This document shows positions 16,922 to 24,741 of a stretch of DNA of 64,000 bases, piece by piece. Below the pieces are notes generated by a model, which saw only the letters and a program-made list of their open reading frames with translations, was not told the origin of the DNA and did no database searches. A program made the translations under genes and the position numbers. The stretch is from Agromyces sp. Leaf222 (GTDB lineage Bacteria; Actinomycetota; Actinomycetes; Actinomycetales; Microbacteriaceae). Where the stretch lies: positions 59,277 to 123,276 of the forward strand of contig NZ_LMKQ01000001.1 of the NCBI RefSeq assembly GCF_001421565.1, given 5' to 3'. Position 1 is the first letter of the stretch. Each line of letters starts with the position of its first letter.

Positions 16922-16973
16922 TCCGCGGCCGCGAACGGGCGGGCAGGCGTGCTGGCCCGCCCGCGGCCGCGGA
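16922..16973 (-). terminator. Strong hairpin after the HSL-family esterase
   Basis: TCCGCGGCCGCG plus GGGCGGGC on the left pair with GCCCGCC plus CGCGGCCGCGGA on the right, with a small bulge and a 10-nt loop. It begins 4 nt after the esterase stop (minus strand). No U-tract. Confidence 0.75.
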
Positions 16974-16976
16974 AGC

Positions 16977-17945
16977 TCAGGCGCCGAGGATGCGGGCGAC
17001 CCAGTTCGTGCGCGCCTCGACCATCGACTTCGACAGCGCGGCGTGCGGGGCCATCATGTCGAAGCCGTGGAATCCGCCCGGCCACACGTGCAGCTCGGCC
17101 TGGCCGCCGTCGGCCCAGATCTGCAACGCGTACGCGACGTCCTCGTCGCGGAACACCTCGGCACTGCCGCAGTCGATGAACGCCGGCGGGAGGTTCGAGA
17201 GGTCGGTCGCCCGTGATGGCGCCGCGTAGATCGAGACGTCCTCGGTGGCCCGCCGGTCGCCGAGGAGCGCGCTCCAGCCGGTGACGTTGCTCGTGCGGTC
17301 CCACACGCCGACGCCGTCGATCTGCTGCGTCGAGACAGTGGCGTCGCGATCGTCGAGCATCGGGTAGATGAGCACCTGGCCGGCGAGCGCGGGGCCGCCG
17401 CGGTCGCGGGCGAGCAGGGAGACGCCGGCCGCGAGTCCGCCGCCGGCGCTGGCTCCGGCGATGAGGAGCCGGCCGAGGTCGATGCCGAGGTCGTCGGCGT
17501 GCTCGGCCGTCCAGAGGAGGCCGGCGTAGCAGTCCTCCACCGGGTATGGGTCGGGGAACTCGGGCGCCAGCCGGTACTCGACCGTCACGCACACGGCGTC
17601 GAAGCGCACGATCCAGTCGAGGACGCCGGCGATGCCGACGAACCGGTCGCCGATGATCATGCCGCCGCCGTGCGTGTGGAAGATGCCCGGACCGGTGCCC
17701 GTGCGGCCCTCGCGTTCGAGCACGGTGACGACGATCTCGTCGCCGCCGTGGCCGGGGATCGTCACGTCGCGACGGGTGACGCCGGCCTCGGCGAACAGCT
17801 CATCGGTCGTCGCCACCACGGGCGCCTGGCGCATCAGGGGGATCAGCTCGGGGGTGATGGTGGTCGGCATGCTCTCGGCCAAGATGCCGAGCACCGCCTC
17901 CAGCTCGGGGTCGAACGGCGGTCGGGTCCTCGTCGCGGTCGTCAT
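16977..17945 (-). CDS. HSL-family alpha/beta hydrolase (esterase/lipase)
   Basis: 322 aa. HTHGGGMIIGD is the oxyanion-hole HGGG motif and GASAGGG the nucleophile elbow of the hormone-sensitive-lipase family; the C-terminal HGFD holds the catalytic His. Predicted cytoplasmic esterase acting on short acyl esters. The substrate is unknown. Length and motif spacing are normal. Confidence 0.93.
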   Translation of the reverse strand: MTTATRTRPPFDPELEAVLGILAESMPTTITPELIPLMRQAPVVATTDELFAEAGVTRRDVTIPGHGGDEIVVTVLEREGRTGTGPGIFHTHGGGMIIGDRFVGIAGVLDWIVRFDAVCVTVEYRLAPEFPDPYPVEDCYAGLLWTAEHADDLGIDLGRLLIAGASAGGGLAAGVSLLARDRGGPALAGQVLIYPMLDDRDATVSTQQIDGVGVWDRTSNVTGWSALLGDRRATEDVSIYAAPSRATDLSNLPPAFIDCGSAEVFRDEDVAYALQIWADGGQAELHVWPGGFHGFDMMAPHAALSKSMVEARTNWVARILGA

Positions 17946-18049
17946 CGGTGAACTCCTCGATCGTGCGTCACCTCGTCGTGACGTCTGCTCCGATGATCCG
18001 CGCGGGCACGCGGCATCCGGAACCGACGATCGTAGCCGGATTCACGCCG

Positions 18050-19198
18050 TCAACCCGCCAGTCGGCGGCCGCCGCCCGCCGGTTCGGACACGGCGACGCA
18101 CGCCCGAACGCCGGCCACCCCGTGCTCGGCGAATGCGGCGCGCTGTCGATCCGCGCCCGTGCCGCGTTCGAGCAGGGCGGCGACGGCCGCCGGGCAACCG
18201 TCGTCGTCGCCGTGCATCGCGAGGGCGGACGCGATGACCTCGGCGGCCGGGGCCATGATGCCGCGCACCGGGTCTGGCACCGCGGACGCCATGCCGTGCC
18301 GCGCCGCCTCCCAGACGGCGGCATCGAGGACCTCCGGGGCGAACCTGCCCTCCGCGTCGTCGTGACGGCCGCCACCCTGCAGGATGCCGCGCACGATCCT
18401 GCGGCAGAGCAGGGCGATCGCCACCGAGTCCTCCGCGAGCAGCTGCGCGTCGGCGAAGCGCAGCTCGATCGTCGGCAGGTGATGCGAGAGTCGCAGCGTC
18501 CACGCGACGAGGGGCTTGTCGCGCGTCGCGCCGATGCCGACGAGATCGCTGATGCGACGGTCGTAGTCGTCGACGTCGACGAACCGCGACGGGATTCCCG
18601 CGGTGGTCCAGCGCCGCATCACGACCGTGCGCCAGCTCGCGAACCCGGTGTCCTCGCCGTGCCAGAACGGGGAGTTCGCGGCCACGGCGGTGAGCACCGG
18701 CATCCACGCACGAAGGCCGTTGAGCACGCGCACGCGCTCCGCGGCATCCGGGACCCCGATGTGCACGTGCATGCCGCAGACCTGGTGGTCGTCGACCATG
18801 GCGCCGATGTCGTCGCGGATGTGCTCGTACCGCAGCGCCCGCGTCACCTCGGGAGCGCGTTCGACCTCGTAGGGCGTGCCGGTCGCCGCGGCCACCACGC
18901 CGAGATCGCCGGCCACCTCGGCGAGCGCCGCGCGGAACGCCTCGAGCTCCTCGAGCGCCTCATCGGCCGTGCGGCACACGCCGGTCGCGATCTCGACCTG
19001 CGAGGCGAGGAACTCGGTCGTCGCCTCGTCGAACTCGGGCTTCAGCACCGCGAGGGCCTCGGTGCTGAGGGCGACCGGCCGCAGGCTCTCGGGCTCGAGG
19101 AGCACGAACTCCTCCTCGATGCCGAACGTCGCGCCGCCGGGCACGGTCGGACGGTTCGTGCTCGGCGCGCGCTCAGCGCTGGACTCCGGTGTCGGCAT
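18050..19198 (-). CDS. YbdK-type carboxylate-amine ligase (glutamate-cysteine ligase 2 family)
   Basis: 382 aa. FGIEEEFVLLE at about residue 25 and HVHIGVPD in the middle are the GCS2 family's ATP/metal motifs, with LSHHLPTIELRFAD in the C-terminal half. The family ligates an amine to the gamma-carboxylate of glutamate; E. coli YbdK has weak glutamate-cysteine ligase activity. In actinobacteria, which use mycothiol, the physiological product is uncertain. Confidence 0.93.
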   Translation of the reverse strand: MPTPESSAERAPSTNRPTVPGGATFGIEEEFVLLEPESLRPVALSTEALAVLKPEFDEATTEFLASQVEIATGVCRTADEALEELEAFRAALAEVAGDLGVVAAATGTPYEVERAPEVTRALRYEHIRDDIGAMVDDHQVCGMHVHIGVPDAAERVRVLNGLRAWMPVLTAVAANSPFWHGEDTGFASWRTVVMRRWTTAGIPSRFVDVDDYDRRISDLVGIGATRDKPLVAWTLRLSHHLPTIELRFADAQLLAEDSVAIALLCRRIVRGILQGGGRHDDAEGRFAPEVLDAAVWEAARHGMASAVPDPVRGIMAPAAEVIASALAMHGDDDGCPAAVAALLERGTGADRQRAAFAEHGVAGVRACVAVSEPAGGGRRLAG

Positions 19199-19280
19199 GA
19201 CCTATGCCTACCCGCTCGGCCGTCCGGAAACGAGGGCTTGACGCCGAGTGTCCTGCGGTATGACGCCGGAAGACGTGAGC

Positions 19281-19886
19281 TCAGCGGCCGAGCGACCCCG
19301 CGTCGGTCGCGCCGACATCCGTTCGGTGGAAGTTGTGGAACGAACGCGACGCGGTCGGGCCGCGCTGGCCCTGGTAGCGGGAGCTGTACTCGGCCGAGCC
19401 GTAGGGCCGCTCGCTCGGCGACGACAGGCGGAAGAAGCACATCTGGCCGATCTTCATGCCCGGCCAGAGCTTGATCGGCAGCGTCGCGACGTTGCTGAGC
19501 TCGAGCGTGACATGCCCCGTGAAGCCGGGATCGATGAAGCCGGCCGTCGAATGCGTCAGCAGGCCGAGGCGCCCGAGCGAGCTCTTGCCCTCGAGCCGCG
19601 CGGCCACGTCGTCGGGCAGGGTCACCGCTTCGTAGGTCGACGCGAGCACGAACTCGCCCGGGTGCAGGATGAAGGCCTCGTCGGGCCGCACCTCGATGAG
19701 ATGCGTCAGCTCGGGCTGGTCTTCGGCCGGATCGATGAACGGGTACTTGTGGTTGTCGAACAACCTGAAGTATCGGTCGAGCCGCACATCGACGCTGCTC
19801 GGCTGCAGCATGGCGGGGTCTGACGGTTCGAGACGCACGCGCCCCAGCTCGAGTTCGGCCTTGATGTCACGATCCGAGAGAAGCAC
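19281..19886 (-). CDS. dcd: dCTP deaminase
   Basis: 201 aa. Trimeric enzyme converting dCTP to dUTP (in some actinobacteria also on to dUMP). [27 protein letters not shown] and the catalytic segment [19 protein letters not shown] are all present. GTG start at 19886. Supplies dTTP precursors; no deoxynucleotide partner is adjacent, but a tRNA gene follows divergently. Confidence 0.97.
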   Translation of the reverse strand: MLLSDRDIKAELELGRVRLEPSDPAMLQPSSVDVRLDRYFRLFDNHKYPFIDPAEDQPELTHLIEVRPDEAFILHPGEFVLASTYEAVTLPDDVAARLEGKSSLGRLGLLTHSTAGFIDPGFTGHVTLELSNVATLPIKLWPGMKIGQMCFFRLSSPSERPYGSAEYSSRYQGQRGPTASRSFHNFHRTDVGATDAGSLGR

Positions 19887-19911
19887 GGTGCCAGCGTAGC
19901 AACGCGCTTGC

Positions 19912-19917
19912 TAGGAT
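19912..19917 (+). promoter_or_regulatory. Candidate -10 element of tRNA-Gly
   Basis: TAGGAT 48 nt upstream of the mature tRNA start, in the dcd/tRNA divergent spacer. It fits TANNNT. No clear -35. Confidence 0.4.
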
Positions 19918-19964
19918 GACTCTCGTTGCTCCGAAGGCCGTCACACGGCAGACGGATGCCGCAC

Positions 19965-20038
19965 GCCGATGTAGTTCAATGGCAGAACTTCTGCTTCCCA
20001 AGCAGATAGCGCGGGTTCGATTCCCGTCATCGGCTCCA
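19965..20038 (+). tRNA. tRNA-Gly (CCC)
   Basis: The acceptor stem GCCGATG/CATCGGC pairs perfectly and the CCA end (20036-20038) is encoded. The D-arm has GTAGTTCAATGGCAG, and the T-arm GCGGGTTCGATTCCCGT. The anticodon stem TCTGC/GCAGA encloses loop TTCCCAA, giving anticodon CCC (19997-19999), which reads GGG glycine codons. It stands alone between dcd and the DUF2200 gene. Confidence 0.97.
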
Positions 20039-20103
20039 TATCGTTCTGGCACGTACACCTCTTGGTGCAATCGGTCGTTCGCCGTTTACGGGGACGCGTG
20101 GGC

Positions 20104-20109
20104 TAACCT
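20104..20109 (+). promoter_or_regulatory. -10 element for leaderless DUF2200 transcript
   Basis: TAACCT ends 6 nt before the ATG at 20116, so transcription would begin at or next to the start codon, as is common in actinobacteria. TTTACG about 18 nt upstream could be the -35. No Shine-Dalgarno is present. Confidence 0.5.
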
Positions 20110-20115
20110 GCACCC

Positions 20116-20487
20116 ATGGTCGAGAGCGCCGAGCACCGAGAGCAGCGCCTTTTCGGCATGAGCTTCGCGAGCCTCTACCCGCTCTACGTGCAGAAGGTCG
20201 AACGCAAGGGCCACCACCGCGGCGAGGTCGACGAGGTGCTCTCCTGGCTGACCGGATACGACGAGGCGGGCCTCGAGCGCGTCATCGCCGACGGCACCGA
20301 CCTGCGCGCCTTCTTCGCCGAGGCGCCGGCCATGAACCCGAACGCGTCGCTGATCACGGGCGTCATCTGCGGCATGCGGGTCGAGGAGATCGAAGATCCG
20401 TTGATGCAGCAGATCCGCTACATGGACAAGCTGGTCGACGAGGTCGCACGCGGCAAGAAGATGACGTCGATCCTGCGATCGGCCTAG
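20116..20487 (+). CDS. DUF2200 family protein
   Basis: 123 aa, whole-length match in pattern to the DUF2200 family: MSFASLYPLYVQKVERKGHHRGEVDEVL..WLTGYD, then NPNASLITGVICGMRVEEIEDPLMQQIRYMDKLVDE and a lysine-rich end. Function unknown; soluble and helical. Probably translated from a leaderless message. Confidence 0.9.
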   Translation: MVESAEHREQRLFGMSFASLYPLYVQKVERKGHHRGEVDEVLSWLTGYDEAGLERVIADGTDLRAFFAEAPAMNPNASLITGVICGMRVEEIEDPLMQQIRYMDKLVDEVARGKKMTSILRSA

Positions 20488-20523
20488 TGCTCCCGCACGT
20501 CCGACTCGACCGCTCGGGTCGCG

Positions 20524-21483
20524 TCAGCGCTGCGTCGCGAGTGCCGAGCGGGCGGATGCCGCGGCCCACGCTCGACGGATCATCGCCGCAGCGACGACGG
20601 CCGCGGCGATCATGCCGAGTCCGACCACGACGCTCGCCGCGACCGGCGCCGATGCCCAGAGCATCGCGCCGACGATCGACGCGACCAGGCCCACCGCGCT
20701 GAACCCCGCGAGCGGAACCCACACGCGCACCGCCGCCGCGGAGGCCGCCGCCGCGACCAGGAGCGCGCCGCCGACGAGCGCGAGGAACGCCCCGACCGGC
20801 ATCGCCGACGCGAGCGGCACCCAGATGAACGCGAGGATCGCGAGCACGAGCGTGCGCGTGCCGTTGCCGCTTCGGCCCGCGGAGCCGGCGACGGCGACGG
20901 CGACCACGGCGAGCAGCTGCGCGAGCACCATGCCGACGATCGTGAGGGCCGAGCCCACCAGGCCGACGGATGCCGCGAGCACGGCCCCGGCGATGAAAAC
21001 GACCCACGCGACGACGAACGCCCAGAACGCCGTGATCAGCGACCCGCGCGCGAGCACCCGGGCGTAGTCGGCGGGCGCGAACCGCGGCAGGTACGGCGAG
21101 GCGCCGGATGCGCCCTCGCGCACGTCGATGCGCATGTCGGCATCGCGTCGCTCGAAGTCGCCGCCCTCGAGCTGGGTGACGAGCGCGTTCTCGAGCACGG
21201 TGAGGGCGTTGCCCTCGTCTCGCGCCGACATCCGCTCGCCGAACCAGACGTCGTCTGCCGAGCCGTCGAGCCGGACCGTCGGGTACTGACCGTAGACGCC
21301 GACGCTGCCGCGATACGCCTCGAAGATGAGCACCCGCGCACCCGCCGCCGTGGTCTGGTCGATCACGCGCAGCTGCTTGTCGTCGCGCAGGGCGAACGCG
21401 TAGGTGCGCGGCATCTCGGTCGTGCGCTCGCGCAGCTCTCCCGCGATGCGGAGGGCGAGGGTGCGTGCGTTCGGTCTCGTCAC
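20524..21483 (-). CDS. Membrane protein of unknown function
   Basis: 319 aa. A soluble N-terminal domain of about 140 residues (LRDDKQLRVIDQTTAAGARVLIFEAY...) is followed by seven or so hydrophobic segments very rich in Ala/Val. No family recognised. It sits alone, convergent with the DUF2200 gene. Confidence 0.78.
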   Translation of the reverse strand: MTRPNARTLALRIAGELRERTTEMPRTYAFALRDDKQLRVIDQTTAAGARVLIFEAYRGSVGVYGQYPTVRLDGSADDVWFGERMSARDEGNALTVLENALVTQLEGGDFERRDADMRIDVREGASGASPYLPRFAPADYARVLARGSLITAFWAFVVAWVVFIAGAVLAASVGLVGSALTIVGMVLAQLLAVVAVAVAGSAGRSGNGTRTLVLAILAFIWVPLASAMPVGAFLALVGGALLVAAAASAAAVRVWVPLAGFSAVGLVASIVGAMLWASAPVAASVVVGLGMIAAAVVAAAMIRRAWAAASARSALATQR

Positions 21484-21656
21484 CGGGTCTCCTCGGAAGT
21501 GCCCTCGCCGGTCGACATGCGTGCACTCCAGCGTCGATGGCGGCCGTCGGTCGGCACGCCTCGACCACCCTACTGGGCGGGGGCGTCGCGCGCGGCGCGG
21601 AATCGCGGCATCCGCCCGCCATCCCCGCCTCGCCCGACCGAGTCAGGCCGACCCGC

Positions 21657-22811
21657 TCACACCCCCGTCATCACGCCGACGCGCACATGCCGTCCGGTCG
21701 CCGCGTCTTCGAGCGCCCGATCCAGTTCGTGCAGCGGGTAGGCGGTGCCGACGAGTCGCGCGAGCGGCACGGTGCGGTGCGAGCGCTCCAGGAACGCCAC
21801 GGCGCGAACCAGCTGCGACGGCGTGTAGTTGTGCACCCCGCTCACTCTCACGAGCCGGCGCACGATCGACTCGGCGTCGACCGAGATCGCGGGTCCGGGC
21901 GACACGCTGCCGACGAGCACGACCGCTCCCCCTACGCCGACCCGCTTGATCGCGGTCTCGACCGCGGCTGCGGCTCCGGATGCCTCGATCGCGACGAGGA
22001 TCTCGTTCAGGCCGCGCTGCGCGCGAACCGCGAGCACCTGGTCGAGGTGCTCCGGCGTGCCCTTCTTCGCCTTCGGGTCGGCCGCGATGGCCCCGAGCCG
22101 CCGCGCGAACGCCCGGCGCGAGGCATCCGGATCGGAGACGATCACCTCGGCGCCGGCCTCGACCGCGATCGCCGCCGCCGTGAGCCCGACCATGCCGCCG
22201 CCGGTGATGAGCACGAGCGACCCGTCGAGGTCGACCGTCGCCGATGCCGCGTCGACGGCGGCGACGGCGGTGGCCGTGGCGCAGGAGGCCGCGGCGGCGA
22301 CCTCGGCGGGCAGCTCCTCGCCGACCACCACGATCGACGACCCCGCGCGCACGTGCACGTGGGTGGCGAACCCGCCGGTGAGTTCCCAGCCGCGCGAGAT
22401 GCGCTCGTGGCCGTACTTGGCGAGCGTTCGGCACTTCTGCGGGATGCCGCGGGCGCACCGGTCGCAGGTGCCGCAGCTGACGGCAACCGACCAGACGACC
22501 CGGTCGCCGAGCTCGAGCGGGGTGCCGTCGGCGCGGACGGCACCGTCGCCCATCGCCACGACGCGACCCACCTGCTCGTGGCCGAGCACGAGCGGCGTGG
22601 GCGCCGAGCGGTCGCCGCGCACGGTGTGCACGTCGGAGCCGCAGACGGTCGCGTACTCGACCTGCACGAGCGCGTCCCCAGGCGCCAGCCGCACGCCGGG
22701 CGTCGCCACCGACTGGTGCGGGGCGCCGGGTTCGTTCCACACCATCGCGACGGGGGCAGGCGCGACGTTCACGTCGACGCCGGTGGGGAGCGTGAGCGTC
22801 ATGCCGGTCAC
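21657..22811 (-). CDS. Phosphonate-associated zinc alcohol dehydrogenase (HpnZ type)
   Basis: 384 aa medium-chain dehydrogenase. Catalytic-zinc region VCGSDVHTVRG and GHEQVGRVV, structural-zinc cysteines CGTCDRC...KC, and nucleotide-binding GGGMVGL. Members next to phosphonatase-like HAD enzymes form a subgroup (TIGR03366, HpnZ) proposed to act in phosphonate catabolism, presumably oxidising or reducing a hydroxy- or aldehyde intermediate. Last gene of the operon; GTG 22811 overlaps the previous stop as GTGA, with ATG 22802 as an alternative. The subgroup role is inferred from synteny, not shown by assay. Confidence 0.88.
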   Translation of the reverse strand: MTGMTLTLPTGVDVNVAPAPVAMVWNEPGAPHQSVATPGVRLAPGDALVQVEYATVCGSDVHTVRGDRSAPTPLVLGHEQVGRVVAMGDGAVRADGTPLELGDRVVWSVAVSCGTCDRCARGIPQKCRTLAKYGHERISRGWELTGGFATHVHVRAGSSIVVVGEELPAEVAAAASCATATAVAAVDAASATVDLDGSLVLITGGGMVGLTAAAIAVEAGAEVIVSDPDASRRAFARRLGAIAADPKAKKGTPEHLDQVLAVRAQRGLNEILVAIEASGAAAAVETAIKRVGVGGAVVLVGSVSPGPAISVDAESIVRRLVRVSGVHNYTPSQLVRAVAFLERSHRTVPLARLVGTAYPLHELDRALEDAATGRHVRVGVMTGV

Positions 22812-23563
22812 TCGCCGCGGAGGCCGAGCAGGGCGGGGAGGTCGCGGATGCTCTCGATCACGGCGTGGGCGCCGGCGCCCTCGAGCGCGGCCCGGTCGTG
22901 CGCGCCCGTGAGCACGCCGACGACGAGGCCGGCGCCGGCCCGGGTGCCGGCCTCGACGTCGCTGCTCGTGTCGCCGACGACGACCATCGACGAGACGCTC
23001 GTCGCGCCCGAGCGCAGGAGCGCCGTGAGCGGCAGGTCGGGGAACGGGCGACCGCGACCCGCGTCGACCGGCGACAGGGCCAGGTCGGCGAGGCCGTGCC
23101 AGCCGAGCGCGTCGAGCACGGCGTCGCGCGTGGTCGGCGCGAACCCGGTCGTGAAGACGACGGATGCCCCGGCCTCACGCAGTTCGCGGATCACGTCGGC
23201 CGCACCCTCGACCTCGGTGGCGCCGTCGCGCTCGACGATCTCGGCGTAGGCGCCCTCGAAGGCGGCGTTGGCACGCTGGGCGGCCTGCTCGTCGCCGTCG
23301 GCGAGCACGCGGAAGACCTCGATCTTCGACTGGCCCATGGTGTCTCGCACGTACTGCAGCGAACCCTCGAAGTCATCGAGCGCGATGCCGCTGCGCTCCG
23401 CAGCGAGGGTGAACGCCTGCTCGACGGCGCCGTCGTCGGTAACGGTCGTTCCGGCCATGTCGAGCACGATGAGCTCGACGTCGCCCAGTGCGCGAGGTGC
23501 GAGCGCGGCGGCAGGAGCTGCCTCGGTTCCGGGGGCGGTTGCGAGCGTGGATGCGGTGGTCAT
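22808..23563 (-). CDS. Phosphonatase-like HAD hydrolase
   Basis: 251 aa. HAD motif I is DMAGTT (Asp35) with Ala two residues on, as in phosphonoacetaldehyde hydrolase PhnX rather than the second Asp of phosphatases. The cap carries MGQSK (Lys80), positioned like the MG-x-x-K segment that supplies the Schiff-base lysine in PhnX. Motif III GDTSSDVEAG is intact. It matches the PhnX-like group (TIGR03351) predicted to split the C-P bond of a phosphono-aldehyde. Both ends overlap neighbours (ATGA/GTGA), so expression is tightly coupled. Confidence 0.9.
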   Translation of the reverse strand: MTTASTLATAPGTEAAPAAALAPRALGDVELIVLDMAGTTVTDDGAVEQAFTLAAERSGIALDDFEGSLQYVRDTMGQSKIEVFRVLADGDEQAAQRANAAFEGAYAEIVERDGATEVEGAADVIRELREAGASVVFTTGFAPTTRDAVLDALGWHGLADLALSPVDAGRGRPFPDLPLTALLRSGATSVSSMVVVGDTSSDVEAGTRAGAGLVVGVLTGAHDRAALEGAGAHAVIESIRDLPALLGLRGE

Positions 23564-24741
23564 GCGATGCCTTTCAGAGCGGTGGTGGTGGCGCGTTCGC
23601 CGGTGAGTCCGGCCACGACGTGCTCGGCGAGCCCGAGCCCGGTGGTCATGCCGATGCCGGTGGTCGCGGCGATGACGCTGACACCCGGCTCGGGTCGTTC
23701 GATGAGGAAGTCCTCTGGTCCGCTCGCGTAGACGCCCTGCCAGCGTTCGATCACGCGCAGCTCGGCGAGGCCGAAGAGCTCGCGCGTGACGGCGAGCAGC
23801 GACTCGAACGCCGTCTCGTCCTGGAAGGGCGCGATCGACGTTCCGCGGTAGTGCGTGTCGCCGACGATGAGGGAGCCGTCGGGCAGTTGTGTGTACATCT
23901 GATTGAGGTCGAGCGCGGCGAGCACCGGGTCCTCGGCCTGCAGGCGCCGCTTCAGGGCGGCCGCGGCATCCGTCGCCGAGAAGGCGCCGTACCGCACGAG
24001 CGACCAGCCGGTCAGCAGCGGCGCCACCAACGGGCGCGACAGCCGTGCCGAGACGCGCAGCATGTCGAGCCCGCAGCGCTCGATGCCGTGCCGTTCGGCG
24101 AGCTCGGGGTAGAGCAGGTCGAGGTCGTGGTTGGTCGCCACGACGATCTCGTCGGCGTGCACCGGCCCACGACTCGTCTCGACGCGGCCGGGGTGCACCG
24201 CACCCACCGCGGTGCGCCAGCGGAACTCGACCCCGTTGCGGGCGAGGTACGCGGCGACCGCGGTGACCGCCTGGCGAGGGTTCGCCTGCAGGTCCATCGG
24301 CAGGAACGCGCCGCCGACCGCCGCGCCGGGCGCGATCGGCAGCGCTTCGTCGACCTGCTCCGCCGTGAGCAGTGCGACCTCGTCGCCGCGCATGCCCGCG
24401 AACTCCTCGAGCACGGCGAGCTCATCGGCGTGGCGGGCCGCGACGAGCGTGCCGGACTCGCGCACCCAGACCCCGGCCTCGGCCGCGAGCTTCAACCAGA
24501 TCTCGCGCGAGGCGAGCGCGAACTCGCGCGCCAAGCCGTGCTGGGGCGTGATGCACAGGTGTCCGAAGTTGCGGATCGAGGCTCCGGTCGGTTCGCTGCC
24601 GCGCTCGATGACGACGACGCGCAACCCGCGTGCGTTCGCGGCGAGCGCGGCGCCGAGGCCGATGATGCCGGAGCCGACGACGGCGACGTCGAAGCGCTCG
24701 CCCGACGCGGCCGACGCGCCGGTGGTGGCTGCCGCGCTCAA
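23560..24741 (-). CDS. Phosphonate-associated FAD-dependent oxidase (HpnW type)
   Basis: About 393 aa DAO-family flavoprotein; FAD motif VVGSGIIGLGAA at residues 21-32, RNFGHLCITPQHG and C-terminal TTGIGMTTGLGLAE. It fits the group (TIGR03364, HpnW) found with phosphonatase-like HADs and phosphonate transporters, proposed to deaminate an aminophosphonate oxidatively and so produce the aldehyde for the HAD enzyme. N-methylated 2-aminoethylphosphonate is another possible substrate. The start appears to be TTG 24741, overlapping the permease stop as TTGA; GTG 24762 is an alternative. Confidence 0.87.
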   Translation of the reverse strand: MSAAATTGASAASGERFDVAVVGSGIIGLGAALAANARGLRVVVIERGSEPTGASIRNFGHLCITPQHGLAREFALASREIWLKLAAEAGVWVRESGTLVAARHADELAVLEEFAGMRGDEVALLTAEQVDEALPIAPGAAVGGAFLPMDLQANPRQAVTAVAAYLARNGVEFRWRTAVGAVHPGRVETSRGPVHADEIVVATNHDLDLLYPELAERHGIERCGLDMLRVSARLSRPLVAPLLTGWSLVRYGAFSATDAAAALKRRLQAEDPVLAALDLNQMYTQLPDGSLIVGDTHYRGTSIAPFQDETAFESLLAVTRELFGLAELRVIERWQGVYASGPEDFLIERPEPGVSVIAATTGIGMTTGLGLAEHVVAGLTGERATTTALKGIA

